Positions 1 through 8,680 of a stretch of DNA of 64,000 nucleotides are shown here, one piece after another. The stretch's first letter is position 1. The number at the start of each line of letters is the position of its first letter. A program made the translations under genes and the position numbers. The notes beneath the pieces were generated by a model. It was given only the letters and a program-made list of their open reading frames with translations, did not search any database and was not told where the DNA came from. The stretch comes from Aureibaculum flavum (GTDB taxonomy: Bacteria > Bacteroidota > Bacteroidia > Flavobacteriales > Flavobacteriaceae): assembly GCF_016406085.1 (NCBI RefSeq), contig NZ_JAEHFJ010000003.1:592583-656582 (forward strand), in the 5' to 3' direction.

Positions 1-878
1 CTAACATTATATTCAACCACAAAAGGATCTCCTTTAATATTCATTAAACCAATAAATATGAAACCACGATAATCAATTCCGTCTTTTTGTAGACCATTTA
101 TTGTAGGTTTCACAACACGTTCTTCAACTTTATTTAAAAAGTCATCACTTGCAAAAGGTACGGGTGAAATAGCTCCCATACCGCCAGTGTTTAAACCTGT
201 GTCTCCTTCTCCAATTCGTTTATAATCTTTAGCTGAGGGTAGCACTTTATAACTTTTTCCGTCAGTCAATACAAAAACAGATAATTCTATTCCGTCTAAA
301 AACTCCTCAATAACAACTGTATTAGAAGCTGTACCAAACTTTTGATTGGTTAGCATATCATCAAGTTCAGATTTTGCTTCGTTTAAGGAATTTAAAATAA
401 GCACACCTTTACCACCAGCCAATCCGTCCGCTTTTAAAACGTATGGAGGACTTAAAGTTTCTAAGAAACGTTTACCATCTTCTAAATTATCTTTGGTGAA
501 AGATTGATATTTAGCAGTAGGAATACCGTGTTTTTCCATGAATATTTTAGAAAAGTCTTTACTTCCTTCAAGCATAGCCCCGTCTTTTTTAGGACCAATT
601 ACGGGTATGTGATGTAAATCGCTATCTGCCAAGAAAAAATCATGTACACCTTTCACTAATGGAGCCTCAGGACCTACAATTACCATTTGAATAGCTTCAG
701 CTAAAACCAAGGTTTTTACAGCATTAAAATCGTTCGGATCTATAGCAACATTTTTTGCGATGGAGTCAGTACCCGCATTGCCTGGTGCAACAAAAAGCTG
801 ATTTATTTTTTTACTCTCTGAAAGTTTTAAGGCAAAAGCATGTTCTCTTCCGCCAGAACCTAAAATTAAAATGTTCAT
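1..878 (-). CDS. purD: Phosphoribosylamine--glycine ligase (GARS), 3' end outside window
   Basis: PurD ligates glycine to 5-phosphoribosylamine with ATP, the second step of de novo purine synthesis in the cytosol. Reading back from an ATG at 876-878, the protein begins MNILILGSGGREHAFA, the classic PurD N-terminal nucleotide-fold motif. It continues with APGNAGT, VGPEAPLVKG, the ATP-grasp stretch LKADGLAGGKGV and GDTGLNTGGMGAISP. About 292 codons are present; the family is usually near 425 residues, so roughly the last third lies beyond the left edge. The start is only 7 bp after the stop of the upstream glycosyltransferase, so purD is probably transcribed with the polysaccharide operon or from a promoter inside it. 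Identification is secure; the gene is partial only because of the window boundary. Confidence 0.96.
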   Translation of the reverse strand, partial: MNILILGSGGREHAFALKLSESKKINQLFVAPGNAGTDSIAKNVAIDPNDFNAVKTLVLAEAIQMVIVGPEAPLVKGVHDFFLADSDLHHIPVIGPKKDGAMLEGSKDFSKIFMEKHGIPTAKYQSFTKDNLEDGKRFLETLSPPYVLKADGLAGGKGVLILNSLNEAKSELDDMLTNQKFGTASNTVVIEEFLDGIELSVFVLTDGKSYKVLPSAKDYKRIGEGDTGLNTGGMGAISPVPFASDDFLNKVEERVVKPTINGLQKDGIDYRGFIFIGLMNIKGDPFVVEYNV

Positions 879-885
879 TTTTTTA

Positions 886-1677
886 TTATTTTTTAATATG
901 CCATTTGTAAAAGTACTGAAATACTGAAATAGTATGATAGGTAAACAGCTTAAAGTTTTTTAAAGATTTCTTTTTTAATACATGAATAATCTCAACATCA
1001 GGATCATATAATTTTTTCATGCCCTGTTGGTCCATTTTTTTGCAAATATCAACATCTTCCATGTATAAAAAGTATCTTTCATCAAAACCTTTCAGGTCAA
1101 TAAATGCATCTGTCTTAAATAAGAGAAAACAGCCATGGATAAAATCGGGATTAAAAGCTTTAGATAAATCTCTGTCTCTGTATTCTCCTTTTTTGATGAT
1201 TTTAGGAAAAATAGCATTTAAAAATGGTAATCTTCTTACGATTAATTCAGAAATTGTCGGATATCTTCTACTTGTATACTGATGTTTACCATTTGGAAAA
1301 ATAGCTTTTGGTGCGATTAGGGCTAATTTATGTATTTTTTTAAACTTGTTGATGAGCTCCGGAATTAATGTTGGTTCAAAAACAACATCAGGATTTAATA
1401 TTAAATGATATGTTGAGTAATTTTTAATTTTGTCAAGAATTCTATTATGTCCTTTCCCAAATCCAATATTTTCTCCTACAAATAGATATTCTATATCAGG
1501 ATGTTTAAATTTATCTTTTAATACGTCTGTTTTTGAGTTATCTACTAAAAATAGTTTTTTTGTAAACGGCGTAGCTAAAAAACTAGCAATAGTTTTAGAA
1601 AGTTCATCAAAATTTTCTTCGTACAAAACAATAGTAGCAGTAATTACTTTGTTATTTAATATGCTTTTTTCTGCCAT
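886..1677 (-). CDS. Glycosyltransferase family 2 (rhamnosyltransferase-like)
   Basis: This cytosolic or membrane-associated enzyme should transfer a sugar from a nucleotide donor to a lipid-linked repeat unit. It is 263 residues long, with a GT-A fold start (VITATIVLYEENFDELSKTI), VDNSKT near residue 45, the GENIGFGKGHN stretch typical of WbbL/RfbN-like GT2 enzymes, a metal-binding NPDVV at 95-99 and an acceptor-side FLYMEDVD with Glu-Asp at 207-208. No membrane segment is evident. It is the last glycosyltransferase of the minus-strand polysaccharide operon, 9 bp after the glycosylphosphotransferase gene and 7 bp before purD. The family call is firm, but the donor sugar cannot be deduced; rhamnosyl transfer is only suggested by overall resemblance. 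Confidence 0.88.
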   Translation of the reverse strand: MAEKSILNNKVITATIVLYEENFDELSKTIASFLATPFTKKLFLVDNSKTDVLKDKFKHPDIEYLFVGENIGFGKGHNRILDKIKNYSTYHLILNPDVVFEPTLIPELINKFKKIHKLALIAPKAIFPNGKHQYTSRRYPTISELIVRRLPFLNAIFPKIIKKGEYRDRDLSKAFNPDFIHGCFLLFKTDAFIDLKGFDERYFLYMEDVDICKKMDQQGMKKLYDPDVEIIHVLKKKSLKNFKLFTYHTISVFQYFYKWHIKK

Positions 1678-1686
1678 TACGTTTTA

Positions 1687-3048
1687 TTAATATGCTTTTT
1701 CTTCTCCTTTAAAAACATTTAATATTGTTTGCATTATTATTTTAATATCTAGTAAAAATGACCAATTTTCAATATAGAAAATATCTAATCTAATTCTATT
1801 TTTTATATCTGATTTTTTTCGGACCTCACCTCTATATCCGCTAACTTGAGCTAAGCCAGTAATACCTGGTTTAACAGAAAATCGTTGAACATAACTGTCT
1901 ATTTCCTTTTGATATGCTATTGATAAACTGCTCATATGAGGTCTTGGTCCAACGACACTCATCTCACCTTTTAACACATTGAAAAATTGAGGAAGCTCGT
2001 CGATACTAGTTTTTCTTAAAAAAAAACCGCTACGTGTTACCCGAGAGTCATTTTTAGTAGCATGAATTTTATCAGAAAAATTATTTATTTTCATTGACCT
2101 AAATTTATAACAAACAAATTGCTCTCCTTCCTTACCTTCTCTTTCTTGTTTGAAAAATAATGGACCTTTAGATTCTAATTTTACTATTATCCATAACAGT
2201 GGTGTTAACCATGACATAACTAAAATAATGATTAAAAAAGAAAAAATAATATCAAAAGTTCTTTTTATATACCGATTGTCAAGAATTTCGAAAGGCAATT
2301 TCTTAACATTTAAAACAAGTAGATTGTCATAATATTCAGCTCCTAAACTTTTGCTATATAATTCATTGGAGTCTGGTATTAATTTTATGATAATATTATT
2401 TCTAGTAGCAAATTTGGTAAACTCTTTGACTTCATGCCTATTTAAGTTAGAAAGTGTGCAGTAAATCTGATCAATATTATTTGTGAGTATATAATTGAAG
2501 CTATCATTTAACTTGCCTAAATAAGCTTCCTTTTTATAATTTTTATCCGAAAAGAAACCCATATATCGATATCCTAAACTTGATTTTTTGTTGAATAATT
2601 CAATTACCCTTTTCGAGGTGTCGTCAAAACCAATAATGACAATCCTTCTATAATTTTTTCCTCTTAATCGATATTTTTTTAGGGTATAAAATGAAATAAG
2701 TTTAAATAAGCTTATGCTTCCAATAATTGTTGAAAGGACTAAAAGTTGATTATGAACAACTACCCCTTCTTTAAAAACGCCGAAATAGGTAAAATAACCC
2801 AAAAAGAATAAGGCAAACTGAATAAATAATAACTTAAACACTCGAAATGTCTTGGTAAAACGAAAGACTTGGTAAAAGTTAGTGTTAAAGGCAATAATTA
2901 ACCAAAAAAGTATGATGTATGTAAGAAAATAAGGATTGAAAAATTCAGGGTCAGATATATAGAAAACTACGCCAATGATAATGAGTATATCAATCAAGAC
3001 GAATAGAGGTCGTATTAAATATGAATATCTATATTTTCTTAATGGCAT
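1687..3048 (-). CDS. Polyprenyl glycosylphosphotransferase (WcaJ/WbaP-like initiating enzyme)
   Basis: This enzyme should start repeat-unit synthesis by moving a sugar-1-phosphate from a nucleotide sugar to undecaprenyl phosphate at the inner membrane. The 453-residue protein has the family architecture: about four N-terminal membrane segments within the first 110 residues, a Rossmann-like region (RRIVIIGFDD near 135), a further membrane segment near 270-290 and the C-terminal bacterial sugar transferase domain. Visible motifs are YIKRTFDI, KGPLFFKQER, YKFRSM, RKTSIDELPQFFNVLKG and VGPRPH. It shares one base with the preceding GT4 gene, indicating tight translational coupling. It is the only initiating transferase in the locus, so it probably defines the first sugar of the polymer; glucose or galactose phosphate is possible but undetermined. 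Confidence 0.93.
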   Translation of the reverse strand: MPLRKYRYSYLIRPLFVLIDILIIIGVVFYISDPEFFNPYFLTYIILFWLIIAFNTNFYQVFRFTKTFRVFKLLFIQFALFFLGYFTYFGVFKEGVVVHNQLLVLSTIIGSISLFKLISFYTLKKYRLRGKNYRRIVIIGFDDTSKRVIELFNKKSSLGYRYMGFFSDKNYKKEAYLGKLNDSFNYILTNNIDQIYCTLSNLNRHEVKEFTKFATRNNIIIKLIPDSNELYSKSLGAEYYDNLLVLNVKKLPFEILDNRYIKRTFDIIFSFLIIILVMSWLTPLLWIIVKLESKGPLFFKQEREGKEGEQFVCYKFRSMKINNFSDKIHATKNDSRVTRSGFFLRKTSIDELPQFFNVLKGEMSVVGPRPHMSSLSIAYQKEIDSYVQRFSVKPGITGLAQVSGYRGEVRKKSDIKNRIRLDIFYIENWSFLLDIKIIMQTILNVFKGEEKAY

Positions 3049-4163
3049 TATTTCTTTTCGAATTTTTTTATTTGTTTTTTGATATTAGATATAAATATTT
3101 CTTCGCTAAATTTTTTTGCATGATTTCTAATCCAAATCGAATTAAAGTTTTCAAGCTCTTTTTCAAAAAAATCTATAGTTTTTTCTATTGCTTCTATATT
3201 TTGATTGTCAAAAAATAGACCTGATGATTCTTTTATGTTACTTCTATTTTCAATTATTGTTTCTAAAGCACCCCCTTTTTTAAAGGCAATTACCGGAATT
3301 CCGTAAGCCATTACCTCCAACGGAATCATTCCAAAATCTTCTTCTCCAGGAAATAATAATGCTTTTGATCGTGCGAAGAAGTATTCAATTTCTTCCCAAG
3401 CGAGATTTCCCTTAAATATTATATTTTTATTAGCTTTTTTTTCCAACTTTAACTTTTCAGAACCGTCGCCAATAATTACTAATTGTTTTCCATTTTTGTT
3501 AAAAAGATCAATCAGTAAATCTATTCTCTTATAAGGTGTTATAGCACCAAAACTTAAAAATATATCTTTTTCAGTATCTGTAGGTAATGGTTTTGTAAAT
3601 AAATCATCTGCAATTGGAGGATAAACGACTTCAGAATCCTTTTGATAGTATTTTTTTACACGATTAGCTACGTTTTTTGAATTTGACAAATACAAATTTA
3701 CGTTATCTATTGTTGATTTATCATAGTTTTTAAGCCTATTAAGAAAAAAACTCAATAATGGTCTAAGTATTGGACTAACTGCATTAACATAGGTTTCTTT
3801 ATGGCTCCAACAATAACGCATTGGAGAGTGAATGTAACATATATGAGGAGTGTTGTTGCCGATATGAATACCTTTAGCAGGTCCTGATTCAGAAGAAATT
3901 ATTAAATCATATTTTTTTTTGAGTTTTAGAGATTTAATACCCAAAGGGTACAAGGGAAATACTTTTTGATATCGTTTTTTTAAAATAGGAGTGTTTAAGA
4001 TAGAGGTATATATGGTTTGATTATCTAAAGAATTACCATATTTACTTTTATCGTAAAATAAAGTATATATATCAGCATTTGGATAAATTTTTAAAAGTGA
4101 TTCTACCACTTTTTCACCACCTCGGCGTGTAACAAACCAATAATGTATAATGGCTACTTTCAT
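3048..4163 (-). CDS. Glycosyltransferase family 4
   Basis: This is a GT-B fold, retaining glycosyltransferase of 371 residues. The N-terminus (HYWFVTRRGGEKV) contains the glycine-rich acceptor-binding loop. The C-terminal half has LSFGAITPYKRIDLLI, VIIGDGSEK, IIFKGNL and the donor-binding EX7E region in FPGEEDFGMIPLEVMAYG near 275-290. The histidine in CYIHSPMRYCW near residue 115 fits the mannosyltransferase-like branch of GT4 used in capsule and exopolysaccharide loci. Its start and stop overlap those of the neighbouring genes by single bases, so it sits inside one coupled operon. The exact sugar and linkage are unknown. Confidence 0.9.
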   Translation of the reverse strand: MKVAIIHYWFVTRRGGEKVVESLLKIYPNADIYTLFYDKSKYGNSLDNQTIYTSILNTPILKKRYQKVFPLYPLGIKSLKLKKKYDLIISSESGPAKGIHIGNNTPHICYIHSPMRYCWSHKETYVNAVSPILRPLLSFFLNRLKNYDKSTIDNVNLYLSNSKNVANRVKKYYQKDSEVVYPPIADDLFTKPLPTDTEKDIFLSFGAITPYKRIDLLIDLFNKNGKQLVIIGDGSEKLKLEKKANKNIIFKGNLAWEEIEYFFARSKALLFPGEEDFGMIPLEVMAYGIPVIAFKKGGALETIIENRSNIKESSGLFFDNQNIEAIEKTIDFFEKELENFNSIWIRNHAKKFSEEIFISNIKKQIKKFEKK

Positions 4164-5404
4164 TAGCTGATTTTATCAATTTTTCTGAAGGTGCTTTGGG
4201 TATAAAAGAGCAATGAAAAGAAAACAAAAAAGACTAAACCAACTTGTCTTTGTAAGTACGATTCTGTTAAACTTGAAATCATAAAAACAATTAAAAACCA
4301 CATAAAATAATAATTATTTGACGTAAATGCAGTTTTAATAAGGCTTCCTAATATTATTAAATAGATACTAATACCAATAATACCATATCTGAGTACTATC
4401 TCTAAGTAATCATTATGTGCGTTATGTTTATTAATATATGACTCACTCATTATTGGTCTTTCTTTTTGTAATAAATCGATACCGCCATCAGCTCCAACAC
4501 CCCAAATGAAATTCGATGAAATTACTTTAACAACACTTTTCCAATTTACTTCTCTAACTGGATCTTTTTTTGTAATAATTTTTTGTGCTCTATAAACAAT
4601 ATTTTCAGAACCTCTAATTCGCTTCTGATCATCAAGATGTTTCAATAAAATAAAAGAAGAAGTTATCCCTATAATAACTAGAATAGAACCAACTAATTTT
4701 GTCTTTTTTGAATTTTCACTGTATAAAAATTGAACTATAAAAAATAAAATTAAAATTAAAATAGCCATAATGCCAGATAACAAAAACAAAGATAAAATTA
4801 AAATAGCCATTAGTGAATACCTTATAAAAATGTTACTTTTTTTTCTAAAGGGAATTTTTATTTTATAGCTGCATATTATTAGAAAAACAACTAATAAAGC
4901 CAAATATGGTACATGAATTTCATAAATACTGTTTCTTATAAAATTTTCTCTAATAACATTACTCCAATCCATACTTTCAAATATAGATTTTCTAATAATA
5001 TTAAAATAAGAACTAATTAAGTTTAAGAGTACGGCAATAAGAAGACCTAAATAGGCGATTTTTATTTCATTTTCGTCGATTTTATTTTTTAGATTAACAA
5101 AAGTAATGGGTATTATAAGAAATAAGATATTACTAGTAACTACCTTTATTGCTAAATCCTTATTATCGGAATAGTAAATTGAAATAGTCTGTACTATAAA
5201 AAAAAGCAAGTAAAAAAGATAAACTTTTTTATTACTTATGCATATTAAAAAATAATCCTTTTTAAAATAAATAAAAGAGTATAAAAATAAAGCGGCCAAT
5301 GAAATGCTATTAAAAGCAAAAGAAAATGGCAAACTAAATGCAACTAAAAAAAGTAACAACCTTAATCCTTTGTCACTTTTATTTCGATCTAAAATATCCT
5401 TCAT
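4163..5404 (-). CDS. O-antigen ligase/polymerase-like membrane protein (Wzy/WaaL superfamily)
   Basis: The 413-residue protein is strongly hydrophobic, with roughly 10-12 predicted membrane helices and one large loop at about residues 265-325. That loop carries the motif VGADGG followed by KHNAHNDYLEIVLRYGIIG, the signature of the Wzy_C/O-antigen ligase family: a conserved loop with an H-N-x-x-L/Y-E pattern. Members either polymerise undecaprenyl-linked repeat units or ligate finished polymer to an acceptor. The gene overlaps the upstream GT2 gene by 26 bp. Because a second polymerase-like protein lies at 6225-7562, this copy may be the ligase, its HNDYLE motif being the better match. That split of roles is an inference. 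Confidence 0.85.
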   Translation of the reverse strand: MKDILDRNKSDKGLRLLLFLVAFSLPFSFAFNSISLAALFLYSFIYFKKDYFLICISNKKVYLFYLLFFIVQTISIYYSDNKDLAIKVVTSNILFLIIPITFVNLKNKIDENEIKIAYLGLLIAVLLNLISSYFNIIRKSIFESMDWSNVIRENFIRNSIYEIHVPYLALLVVFLIICSYKIKIPFRKKSNIFIRYSLMAILILSLFLLSGIMAILILILFFIVQFLYSENSKKTKLVGSILVIIGITSSFILLKHLDDQKRIRGSENIVYRAQKIITKKDPVREVNWKSVVKVISSNFIWGVGADGGIDLLQKERPIMSESYINKHNAHNDYLEIVLRYGIIGISIYLIILGSLIKTAFTSNNYYFMWFLIVFMISSLTESYLQRQVGLVFFVFFSLLFYTQSTFRKIDKIS

Positions 5405-6224
5405 AGCGTCCTTTAAAACCTTCTTTAAAGTATAAAAACATGAACCTGTTAAAAAAAACTAAGCCTTTTAGCATTCCAATAATATAGATAAATAAATAAT
5501 ATAAAATTGCCCTTTTGCCAAAATTGTGCTTTTTCAAGAAATACCCTCTTCCTTTTCCATACTGATAACTTCTAATAGTCGTTTTCAGATTATATTTTTT
5601 TACGGGGTTAGGGTGAAATATATAAAATTGTGGACAATAATTAAACCTTAAACCTTCTTTAATTAATCTTAAAATAAAATCAGGCCCTTCATCTGACCAA
5701 TACGGTGAATTTGGAGAGCCAACTCCCATTTCAGGATCAAATAAAACATTTTTTATTTTATTTTTTCTAACGATAATACCAAATTCCACAACTGTTTTTA
5801 GAATGTTTTTTCTATGAATAGGTTGAGATTTTGAAGACATTAATATTGAAATAGCCTTGCCATCAAATCGATCTTTTGAAGTAGTAACAATTCCATCAAA
5901 ACTATTATTTTTAAAATAGTTATAAATATCTTCCAAAAACGTAATATTAAATTCACAATCATCATCTGGAAATGATAATAATTCTCCTTTGGCTTTTTTA
6001 ATACCTATATTTCTGGCGTTAGAAGCACCTTTAATATCAGATTTAATATGTTTTAAAGATAATAACTCAAAATACTTCCTAAGCTTTTCATCTAAAATAG
6101 CTTCTTCATTTTGATCTATTAATAAAACCTCAAAATCTTTAAATGATTGATTTGTTAGAGAATCTAACATTAATAAAGGTTCTTTTATTCTATTTAAAGT
6201 AGAGATTATGATTGAAAATTTCAT
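5379..6224 (-). CDS. Glycosyltransferase family 2
   Basis: A 281-residue GT-A enzyme. It starts MKFSIIISTLNRIKEPLLML and has VLLIDQNEE near 50, a KGASNARNIGIKKAKGE stretch and the metal-binding acidic triplet SFPDDDCEF near 88-96. SPYWSDEGPDFILRLI near 170 probably forms the acceptor or catalytic-base region. A hydrophobic stretch near residues 240-265 could anchor the C-terminus in the membrane. The stop codon lies 26 bp inside the next gene and the start is immediately beside the stop of the upstream membrane protein gene, so expression is probably coupled. Substrates are not predictable from the sequence. Confidence 0.88.
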   Translation of the reverse strand: MKFSIIISTLNRIKEPLLMLDSLTNQSFKDFEVLLIDQNEEAILDEKLRKYFELLSLKHIKSDIKGASNARNIGIKKAKGELLSFPDDDCEFNITFLEDIYNYFKNNSFDGIVTTSKDRFDGKAISILMSSKSQPIHRKNILKTVVEFGIIVRKNKIKNVLFDPEMGVGSPNSPYWSDEGPDFILRLIKEGLRFNYCPQFYIFHPNPVKKYNLKTTIRSYQYGKGRGYFLKKHNFGKRAILYYLFIYIIGMLKGLVFFNRFMFLYFKEGFKGRYEGYFRSK

Positions 6225-7562
6225 TTATAAAGATTCTTTATTTAACTCTAATGACCCTATAGAAACAGCAAGTCCTATATATAACCAAAAGTATTGTGAA
6301 TGGTAAATAAATCCAGAAAGTTGAGAAACAATTAAAATCAATATAAAACTTTCAATTGCTGCTTTAAAAAGTGGCCTAATATTTTTATCTGCTTTTTTAA
6401 TTTTAACATGTAGTTTTATATAGATATTGTACAATAGAATTAGAAAAGGAATTGCTCCTAATAATCCAAAGTTAACAAGTAAATTAATTATAAAATCATA
6501 GGTTGGAAAAACACCCCAACCCAATCCTAAAATTGGATAATCTAAAAAATAGAAGACACCATAGTGAACTGTTTTAAATCGTTCTATACCCGAATATGTT
6601 CCAGAAATATTAATTAAATATTTAATTGAAAATATAAAAAAGGTCAATACCAATATCGAATAGAGACTAACCAAAAAATATTTACTTTTAAGTGTAAATA
6701 ACCGCATACTATTTTTTAATAATAAACCAATTATAATAAAAAAACCTAATACTCCTGTTGTAGTAATGGCTAACGGTAACGTGATAACTGATAGGAGGTA
6801 CATTCTTTTATGAAAAGTTTTGTCAAAAATAAAGGTTTTATTTTGTTGTGAAAACCAATAAAAGTAGGGGGTTATTGGAATTAAGATTTGGGCAAAATAA
6901 GATGCTTCCATAGTAACACTTGACATTCTAGGGTATCCATTAAAATCCTGAATACCAAACTCATTCATCCCAATCTGATTAAAAAATTGAGGGTAAGGAA
7001 TTCCTAAAAAGTAAGTTAAGTCTCCAAGCCATCCCCAAAAAATCATAAATGTTATACCGGCTAATAATAATTTTAAAACCTTTTTTAAGTCTGAAATTGT
7101 TTTATAAGTATCACTTACAATAATAACAACTAGCAGTCCAATTAAAAAATAGATGGTTTGTGTTACCCACTGCATACTCGGATATAGAGCTTCTTCTTTG
7201 GCCCAATAGATACTTTCTTTATATCTATCTAGAACCATATATTTCCCATCAATTATATATGGCATTATTTGTGAAAATATTGCAATAATACCTAACACGA
7301 TTAACCAATTTATTATGTTTTTTTTACTTTTTGAAATTGTAAATTTTGATTGCAAAGATTTATTTACAAAATAAGATATGGCTGCAAAAGCAAATAAAAT
7401 GAAAGGTAAATTGATTGCCGTAGAATCATGTGTAGAAAATACCACTGTAGCATTAAAAGGAATAAAAAAGACAAAAGCATCTATATATTTAAATTCCTTT
7501 TTAAATATTACGATAAAAGTAATTACAACTAAAATAATAAATACAAACCAATTAATACTCAT
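6225..7562 (-). CDS. Polysaccharide polymerase-like membrane protein (Wzy candidate)
   Basis: The 445-residue protein has about 11-12 hydrophobic helices. A periplasmic-type loop in its middle contains NEFGIQDFNGYPRMSSVTMEASYFAQILIP, and the region GLGWGVFPTYDFIINLLVNFG lies near residue 350. The E-x-x-x-x-A arrangement after a P-R-x-S-S motif and the late GxGWG are typical of Wzy-type proteins annotated as O-antigen polymerase. It lacks the HNxYLE loop of the neighbour at 4163-5404, which is why I favour this protein as the repeat-unit polymerase. Wzy proteins diverge strongly, so the role rests on topology, size and locus context. It is packed between two GT2 genes with gaps of 0 and 3 bp. 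Confidence 0.75.
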   Translation of the reverse strand: MSINWFVFIILVVITFIVIFKKEFKYIDAFVFFIPFNATVVFSTHDSTAINLPFILFAFAAISYFVNKSLQSKFTISKSKKNIINWLIVLGIIAIFSQIMPYIIDGKYMVLDRYKESIYWAKEEALYPSMQWVTQTIYFLIGLLVVIIVSDTYKTISDLKKVLKLLLAGITFMIFWGWLGDLTYFLGIPYPQFFNQIGMNEFGIQDFNGYPRMSSVTMEASYFAQILIPITPYFYWFSQQNKTFIFDKTFHKRMYLLSVITLPLAITTTGVLGFFIIIGLLLKNSMRLFTLKSKYFLVSLYSILVLTFFIFSIKYLINISGTYSGIERFKTVHYGVFYFLDYPILGLGWGVFPTYDFIINLLVNFGLLGAIPFLILLYNIYIKLHVKIKKADKNIRPLFKAAIESFILILIVSQLSGFIYHSQYFWLYIGLAVSIGSLELNKESL

Positions 7563-7565
7563 ATA

Positions 7566-8432
7566 TCAAATGCTCCATCGCTTTTTTTTTCCTAAAAATA
7601 TTTTTCTATAATAATCTGCCATCTTTTTAGCAAAATTATCGCCAAAAATTGAACTTATCATGATAAGTCCTCTCACTCTAATTTCCCACAAAAACAATTC
7701 TCTAGAAAATGTTAAAATACCATTTAATTTTCTTGCCTTATGATTCTCTTTAACTATCGTTAATCTATTATTTAGACTTCCGCTGACTCCTCCTTCTCTC
7801 ATCACTATAAGTGATGTATCAACAAAGAACGCGTTATTGTTTGGGTCTTTTAGTTCCCTCAATAGAAATTCGTAGTCTCCAGCAATTTTAAAAGACTCAT
7901 TAAAGGTGCCATGTTGTTTAAATAATTCTTTATGATGAAAGCATCCGCTATGGCCAATATTCATAGTATAAGTAAATCTACTTTTCTGCAAAGGCCATGG
8001 TTTTCCAGCAATTTCTACTAATTGATTTTTAAATGTTACATGTTCAATTTTACCATAAACATATTTATAATTTTGCTCTATTGATTGATTTAAATATGGA
8101 ATCATTTCTTCAAAAACCATATTATTTTTGAAATAATCATCTGCTCCAATAAAAACGACCCATTCACCATGAATCATTTTTAATGCTTTATTCCAGGCAC
8201 AGTAAATACCATTGTCAGGTTCGCTTAGGTATTTGTATCTTATTTTTCTGTCACTAAATTTCTGTTCATAAGCTTCAATTAAATCTAATGTTTTATCTTT
8301 TGAATTTCCGTCAACTATGATAAATTCAAAATTAGTATAAGTTTGATTTAAAATAGATTGTATAGTATCTTTTATAGTACTCTCATTATTATATGATGCC
8401 GTAATTATTGAAATTAGAGGTTTATTATTCAT
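7566..8432 (-). CDS. Glycosyltransferase family 2
   Basis: A 288-residue GT2 enzyme with an intact GT-A domain: PLISIITASYNNESTIKDTI at the N-terminus, FEFIIVDGNSKDKTLDLI near 36-53, the SEPDNGIYCAWNKALK stretch near 90 and the metal-binding GADDYF near 117. GHSGCFHHKELF and FKIAGDYEFLLR near 180-210 form the acceptor-side region. This pattern is close to WcaA/putative colanic-acid-type transferases. A truncated relic with a very similar N-terminus lies just upstream at 8489-8650, so this gene may be the surviving member of a duplicated pair. The donor and acceptor are unknown. Confidence 0.9.
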   Translation of the reverse strand: MNNKPLISIITASYNNESTIKDTIQSILNQTYTNFEFIIVDGNSKDKTLDLIEAYEQKFSDRKIRYKYLSEPDNGIYCAWNKALKMIHGEWVVFIGADDYFKNNMVFEEMIPYLNQSIEQNYKYVYGKIEHVTFKNQLVEIAGKPWPLQKSRFTYTMNIGHSGCFHHKELFKQHGTFNESFKIAGDYEFLLRELKDPNNNAFFVDTSLIVMREGGVSGSLNNRLTIVKENHKARKLNGILTFSRELFLWEIRVRGLIMISSIFGDNFAKKMADYYRKIFLGKKKRWSI

Positions 8433-8488
8433 TATGACTTGATTAAAAATTTAAGTATAGTTTTTTTATACTATATATTTTCTAAGGT

Positions 8489-8650
8489 TTAATGTATTGT
8501 CTTTAGTCTTCCATCAATTAAAGCATATTCAATATTAGGATAACTTTGATTTAAAACAGATTCAATAGTATCTCTGATTGTTTTTTTACTATTATAAGAC
8601 CCAGTAATAATTGAAACTAATGGTTTAATATTTATATCTGTTTCCTCCAT
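8489..8650 (-). pseudogene. Truncated glycosyltransferase family 2 remnant (53 codons)
   Basis: Reading from an ATG at 8648-8650 gives 53 codons to a TAA. The protein begins [20 protein letters not shown] and contains [20 protein letters not shown] and LIDG. This matches the first 45 or so residues of the complete GT2 protein encoded at 7566-8432 (PLISIITASYN, TIKDTIQSILNQTY, VDG). After the IDG motif the frame reads RLKTIH and stops, where family members continue with S-x-D-x-T and about 230 more residues. No metal-binding site or acceptor domain is present, so it cannot be a working transferase. The differences from the neighbour suggest an old paralogue or a separate gene lost by deletion. 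Confidence 0.75.
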
Positions 8651-8680
8651 GATTTAATCCGTAGTGTGTTTGTTTAAGTA

